A stretch of DNA of 17,770 nt from CAZRGV01 sp964599655 (GTDB lineage Bacteria > Planctomycetota > Planctomycetia > Isosphaerales > Isosphaeraceae): NCBI GenBank assembly GCA_964599655.1, contig CAZRGV010000125.1:1-17770 (forward strand). Direction: 5' to 3'. Shown in pieces: positions 14,630 through 17,770 of this stretch (its first letter is position 1; each line of letters starts with the position of its first letter). The notes beneath the pieces are model-generated. The model ran no database searches. It was given only the letters and a program-made list of their open reading frames with translations, and had not been told where the DNA came from. A program made the translations under genes and the position numbers.

Positions 14630-15709
14630 GTGCCGCAGACTTCGCAGCGTCGATGGTCGCTTCCTGGTGTGATGGTGCCGCTTGGCGTTGTACTCACCTT
14701 GTTCGGCCAGCAACCGGTCCTGGCCCAGGACCGACCCGCGTCCGCCGACCAAATGAAGGCCTACACCGAGACCATCCCCAACACGAGCCTCTCCTTTGAC
14801 ATGGTACCCATTCCCGGGGGAACTTATACCATCGGCAGCCCCGAGAGCGAGGCAAACCGCAACGACGACGAAGGTCCCCAGCGCAAGGTCACCATTCGAC
14901 CATTCTGGATGGGCAAGCACGAGGTCACCTGGGACGAGTTCGACGAATTCGCCTTCAGCCTGGAACTTAAGCGGAAGGAACGAGAAGGGATCGACCTCGC
15001 GAAGCAGCCCGACAATCAGAAGCAGGCCGATGCCGTGACCCGGCCCACGCCTCCCTACGCCGACATGACCTTCGGCTTCGGCCATAACCGGCAACCGGCC
15101 ATCTGCATGACCCACCACGCCGCGATGGAGTATTGCCGATGGCTTTCCGCTAAGACGGGTAAGACCTATCGCCTCCCCACTGAGGCCGAGTGGGAATACG
15201 CCTGCCGCGCCGGGTCCAAAACCGCGTACTCGTTCGGTGACGACCCGGAAAAGCTCGATGACTACGCCTGGTATGTCAATAATGCCGAGAAGCCCATGCC
15301 GGTCGGCAAGAAGAAGCCGAACGCCTGGGGACTTTTCGACATGCACGGCAATGTCGCCGAGTGGTGCCTCGACCACTACGAGGCCGACGCTTACAGCAAG
15401 CTTCCCAGTGATCGGCCCGCGATCGGCCCCGTCGTGCTTCCCGACGAGTATGAATACCCCTACGTGGTGCGAGGGGGTTCGTGGGACGACGATGCCGAAC
15501 TGTGCCGAAGCGCCGCGCGTCGGGCCTCGAACCGCGAGTGGAGCGTTCAAGATCCCCAGCGCCCCCAGAGCGTCTGGTGGCACACCGATGCCACCTTTGT
15601 CGGCTTTCGCGTGGTCCGGCCGCTTGAGGAACAGGAGAACCTTCGCGGCCTGAAGTCGATCACAATCAAGGGGAAAGGAACCAAGAAAGCCGACGGAGAT
15701 GCCGAGTAG
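14630..15709 (+). CDS. Secreted formylglycine-generating-enzyme-like protein (SUMF1 domain), likely not a true FGE
   Basis: The GTG start at 14630 lies 11 bases after GGAG and gives 359 residues with a Sec signal peptide (basic start, hydrophobic VPLGVVLTLF, cleavage near VLA-QD at about residue 33). An in-frame ATG at 14672 would cut away the basic part of the signal. SUMF1/FGE-sulfatase-type motifs are FDMVPIPGGTYTIGS, FWMGKHEVTWDEF, RLPTEAEWEYACRAG, GLFDMHGNVAEWC (235-246), VVRGGSW (279-285) and GFRVV (325-329). In human FGE the sequence after GGS holds two copper-binding cysteines; here they align to D287 and C292, so the first is missing. The protein probably binds a ligand or acts otherwise in the periplasm. 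It may act with the Tat-exported oxidoreductase encoded downstream. Confidence 0.9.
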   Translation: MPQTSQRRWSLPGVMVPLGVVLTLFGQQPVLAQDRPASADQMKAYTETIPNTSLSFDMVPIPGGTYTIGSPESEANRNDDEGPQRKVTIRPFWMGKHEVTWDEFDEFAFSLELKRKEREGIDLAKQPDNQKQADAVTRPTPPYADMTFGFGHNRQPAICMTHHAAMEYCRWLSAKTGKTYRLPTEAEWEYACRAGSKTAYSFGDDPEKLDDYAWYVNNAEKPMPVGKKKPNAWGLFDMHGNVAEWCLDHYEADAYSKLPSDRPAIGPVVLPDEYEYPYVVRGGSWDDDAELCRSAARRASNREWSVQDPQRPQSVWWHTDATFVGFRVVRPLEEQENLRGLKSITIKGKGTKKADGDAE

Positions 15710-15742
15710 TTCGCGTTAGAATTCGCCGATCGTCGATTTTTG

Positions 15743-15786
15743 ACTTGAAATCTCCGATTCGGACACTCAGATTTGAGGTTTCAAGT
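15743..15786 (+). repeat. Inverted repeat upstream of the Gfo/Idh/MocA gene
   Basis: ACTTGAAA (15743-15750) and TTTCAAGT (15779-15786) are perfect 8-bp arms. A second pairing, AAATCT (15748-15753) with AGATTT (15769-15774), is nested and overlaps the first arm by three bases. The site lies 40 bp before the start codon, in the 116-bp spacer after the FGE-like gene, in AT-richer sequence. It may be an operator or a leader hairpin. I see no good -10 box. Confidence 0.5.
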
Positions 15787-15825
15787 GGAATTTCGTCTCT
15801 CACCGCTCCCAAGGAGAGTGCGCTC

Positions 15826-17115
15826 ATGACCGAGCCCAAAGGTACCAGTCGCCGCGAGTTTTTGAAGTCCTCGTCGATCGCCGCCGGTGCGATCGCCAGC
15901 TTCGGCTATGCCCCCGCGGTGCACGCGGCCGGCAGCGACACGCTCAAGGTCGGCCTGATCGGCTGCGGAGGGCGCGGAACCGGCGCCGTCGAGAACATCT
16001 GCGAGGCGTCCGGAACCTCCTATAACATCAAGGTACACGCCTTCGCCGATGTTTTCGAGGACCGGCTCAAGGGCTGCGTCAACCGACTGAAAGACAACGA
16101 GCTTTGCAAGGGCAAGCTCGAGGTCGCCGACGACCGTTGCTTCGTCGGTTTCGACGCGTTCCAGAAGGTCGTCGACTGCTCCGACCTGGTGATCCTGGCG
16201 ACCCCGCCCGGTTTCCGTCCGCAGCACCTCGAATACGCCGTCAAGGCCGGCAAGAACATCTTCACGGAGAAGCCCGTGGCCGTCGACGGCACGGGGATCC
16301 GCAAGGTCCTGGCCGCGGCCGAGGAAGCCAAGTCGAAGGGCCTTTCCATCGTCGCGGGCACCCAGCGGCGCCATCAGGCCGGTTACCTCGAGAGCATGAA
16401 GCGGATCCACGAAGGCGCGCTCGGCGACCTCATGACGGCTCGCGTCTTCTGGAACCAGGGCAACATCTGGGCCCACAAGCGGCAGCCTGGCCAGAACGAC
16501 ATGGAATACCAGCTCCGCAACTGGTATCACTTCACCTGGCTCTGCGGCGGCTGCATCGTCGAGCAGCACGTCCATAACATCGACGTCGCCCTCTGGGCCC
16601 TGGGCATGCATCCGATCGCCTGCGTCGGTATGGGCGGCCAGCAGGTGAACACCGGGCCGGAATACGGCGAGAGCTTCGACCACTTCGCCGTCGACTTCGA
16701 ATTCCCCAACGGCATCCACGTCCAAAGCATGGCCCGACAGATCGCCGGTTGCGCCAACGACGTCTCCGAATACATCGTCGGCACCAAGGGTCGAGCTCAC
16801 CTGGCTCCCGGCCAGTACCGTTTCGAGGGCCCCGGTCTCAACCGCATCCGCGTCCGAAACGAGGTCAACCCCTACGTTCAGGAGCATATCGACCTGCTCG
16901 CCAGCATTCACGACGGCAAGCCGATCAACGAGCTGAAGCAGGTGGCCGAGAGCACGCTCGCCGCCATCATGGGCCGGATGTCGAGCTTCACCGGCAAGGC
17001 GGTCACCTGGGATCAGGCCCTCAACTCCAAGCTCGACACCTTCCCGAGCAAGCTCGAATGGGGCACCATGCCGCCTCCGGTCGTCGCCAAGCCCGGGACG
17101 ACCGAACTGGTCTGA
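15826..17115 (+). CDS. Tat-exported Gfo/Idh/MocA-family oxidoreductase
   Basis: ATG 15826 follows AAGGAGAG (15811-15818) and gives 429 residues; the frame is open from 15745, but upstream codons lack a ribosome binding site. S8-R-R-E-F-L-K14 is a twin-arginine signal, followed by a hydrophobic stretch and AVHA-AG, so the folded, cofactor-loaded protein goes to the periplasm. VGLIGCGGRG (42-51) is the NAD(P)-binding Rossmann motif, and EKP (148-150) is the family signature. The C-terminal domain holds E246-Q-H-V-H250-N-I-D253, at the position of the family active-site residues. These enzymes oxidise or reduce sugars and related alcohols with NAD(P); the substrate is unknown. The sequence lacks features I would expect of GH109. 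A long hairpin follows, and the next gene is ThuA-like, a pairing common in planctomycetes. Confidence 0.95.
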   Translation: MTEPKGTSRREFLKSSSIAAGAIASFGYAPAVHAAGSDTLKVGLIGCGGRGTGAVENICEASGTSYNIKVHAFADVFEDRLKGCVNRLKDNELCKGKLEVADDRCFVGFDAFQKVVDCSDLVILATPPGFRPQHLEYAVKAGKNIFTEKPVAVDGTGIRKVLAAAEEAKSKGLSIVAGTQRRHQAGYLESMKRIHEGALGDLMTARVFWNQGNIWAHKRQPGQNDMEYQLRNWYHFTWLCGGCIVEQHVHNIDVALWALGMHPIACVGMGGQQVNTGPEYGESFDHFAVDFEFPNGIHVQSMARQIAGCANDVSEYIVGTKGRAHLAPGQYRFEGPGLNRIRVRNEVNPYVQEHIDLLASIHDGKPINELKQVAESTLAAIMGRMSSFTGKAVTWDQALNSKLDTFPSKLEWGTMPPPVVAKPGTTELV

Positions 17116-17140
17116 ACAACGGAACCGACGTGATTCCCAG

Positions 17141-17178
17141 CGGCCTGTCGCGGTGGACTCGATCACCGCGACAGGCCG
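17141..17178. terminator. 14-bp perfect hairpin behind the oxidoreductase gene, probable bidirectional terminator
   Basis: CGGCCTGTCGCGGT (17141-17154) pairs perfectly with ACCGCGACAGGCCG (17165-17178) around a 10-base loop, and one more G-C pair extends it inside. It begins 25 bp after the oxidoreductase stop. No T tract follows on either side, so it is either a hairpin-only terminator or a stabilising or intergenic repeat element. It lies 77 bp before the ThuA-like gene start. Confidence 0.72.
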
Positions 17179-17255
17179 TCCTCGAATACCGACCCTTCCT
17201 CGCCGAACGCCAACCCACCAGCGACCTACTTCTTGGAATTTGAGGCGATCAAGAC

Positions 17256-17770
17256 ATGAAGAAGCTCCTTGTCCTCACGCTCCTGCTCGGCCTGGCCGTT
17301 CCGGGCCTCACGGCCCACGCCGCCGATACGGCCAAGATTGTTCTGATCGCCGGTCGGCCCAGCCACGGTCCCGGCGACCATGAGTTCAACGCGGGTTGCA
17401 AGCTGCTGACGAAGTGTCTGAGCGAGGTTCCCGGCGTTCAGCCAGTGTTCGTGGCTGGTGGCTGGCCCCAGGATGAGAGCGTCTTCGACGGCGCCCGGTC
17501 GGTTGTCTTCTTCATGGATGGCGGCAGCGGACACCCGATGATCCAGGGCGATCACCTGGAGAAAATGCAAAAACTGATGGACAAGGGAGTCGGCCTGGTT
17601 TGCCTGCACTACGCCGTCGAGGTGCCCAAGGGAACGCCCGGCGACAAGTTCCTCGACTGGATTGGCGGCTATTACGAAACCGGCTTCTCAACCAACCCGC
17701 ATTGGACGGCCGAGATCAAGAGCCTGCCGAAACACCCGATCACCAGCGGCGTGCAGCCGTTTTCGATTCG
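17256..17770 (+). CDS. ThuA-like domain protein, secreted, cut by the right window edge
   Basis: ATG 17256 follows GAGG at 17242-17245. The first 171 codons are present and the frame is still open at 17770. Residues 1-23 form a Sec signal peptide (MKKLLVLTLLLGLAVPGL, cleavage near AHA-AD). The rest matches the ThuA-like (trehalose utilisation) family, a class I glutamine amidotransferase-like fold: KIVLIAGRPSHGPGDHEFNAGC, then VVFFMDGGSGHP, GVGLVCLHYAVEVP, DWIGGYY and HPITSGV. The family is implicated in sugar handling, but its chemistry is poorly defined. It follows the Tat-exported oxidoreductase on the same strand but is separated by a strong hairpin, so co-transcription is uncertain. Confidence 0.92.
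   Translation, partial: MKKLLVLTLLLGLAVPGLTAHAADTAKIVLIAGRPSHGPGDHEFNAGCKLLTKCLSEVPGVQPVFVAGGWPQDESVFDGARSVVFFMDGGSGHPMIQGDHLEKMQKLMDKGVGLVCLHYAVEVPKGTPGDKFLDWIGGYYETGFSTNPHWTAEIKSLPKHPITSGVQPFSI

Noticed and set aside
15781..17166. Long minus-strand open frame antisense to the Gfo/Idh/MocA gene (461 codons)
   Set aside because: The composition (Asp, Val, Leu and Gly rich) is the usual antisense shadow of a GC-rich gene. The plus strand has a Tat signal, Rossmann motif and EKP signature.

Overview
The window is GC-rich DNA that looks like a chromosomal segment of a planctomycete, most likely from the Isosphaeraceae side of the phylum. This rests on gene content, not on a search. It holds a Tat-exported Gfo/Idh/MocA oxidoreductase next to a ThuA-like protein, a secreted sulfatase-modifying-factor-type protein, a CRTAC1-type FG-GAP/ASPIC lipoprotein, an ApbE homologue, and planctomycete-style membrane proteins of unknown function. 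A 41-base run of N marks an assembly gap inside glyA.

Left part (1-3505), information processing and C1 metabolism: the 5' end of a glutamyl-Q tRNA(Asp) synthetase gene runs off the left edge on the minus strand. It is divergent from prfB, which carries the classic programmed +1 frameshift (CTT TGA C). A strong hairpin follows prfB, then an unrecognised 206-residue protein, then glyA, broken only by the assembly gap.

Middle (3506-9940): a minus-strand pair encodes a CvpA-family membrane protein followed by a large polytopic membrane protein. A 400-bp divergent spacer separates it from a plus-strand lipoprotein built of FG-GAP calcium-binding repeats with a C-terminal ASPIC/UnbV domain. A degenerate cupredoxin-like stretch is inserted between its repeats. 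A short DUF5655-type gene follows, behind an AT-rich region with an operator-like palindrome.

Right part (9941-17770): two translationally coupled, paralogous family-2 glycosyltransferase-like genes run head-on into a zinc-ribbon SAM methyltransferase gene, with a 182-bp overlap of the 3' ends. A glycine-zipper membrane protein, an exported ApbE-type flavin transferase and a secreted FGE-like protein lacking one active-site cysteine come next. After these are the Tat-exported Gfo/Idh/MocA oxidoreductase, a 14-bp perfect hairpin, and the start of a secreted ThuA-like protein cut by the right edge. The glycosyltransferase/methyltransferase group suggests surface glycan synthesis; the last genes suggest periplasmic sugar or sulfated-glycan handling.

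I did not see a defence island, CRISPR array, insertion sequence, prophage or RNA gene. The best leads are the inserted cupredoxin-like domain, the convergent gene overlap, the 20-bp perfect palindrome before prfB, and several strong dyads in the spacers.
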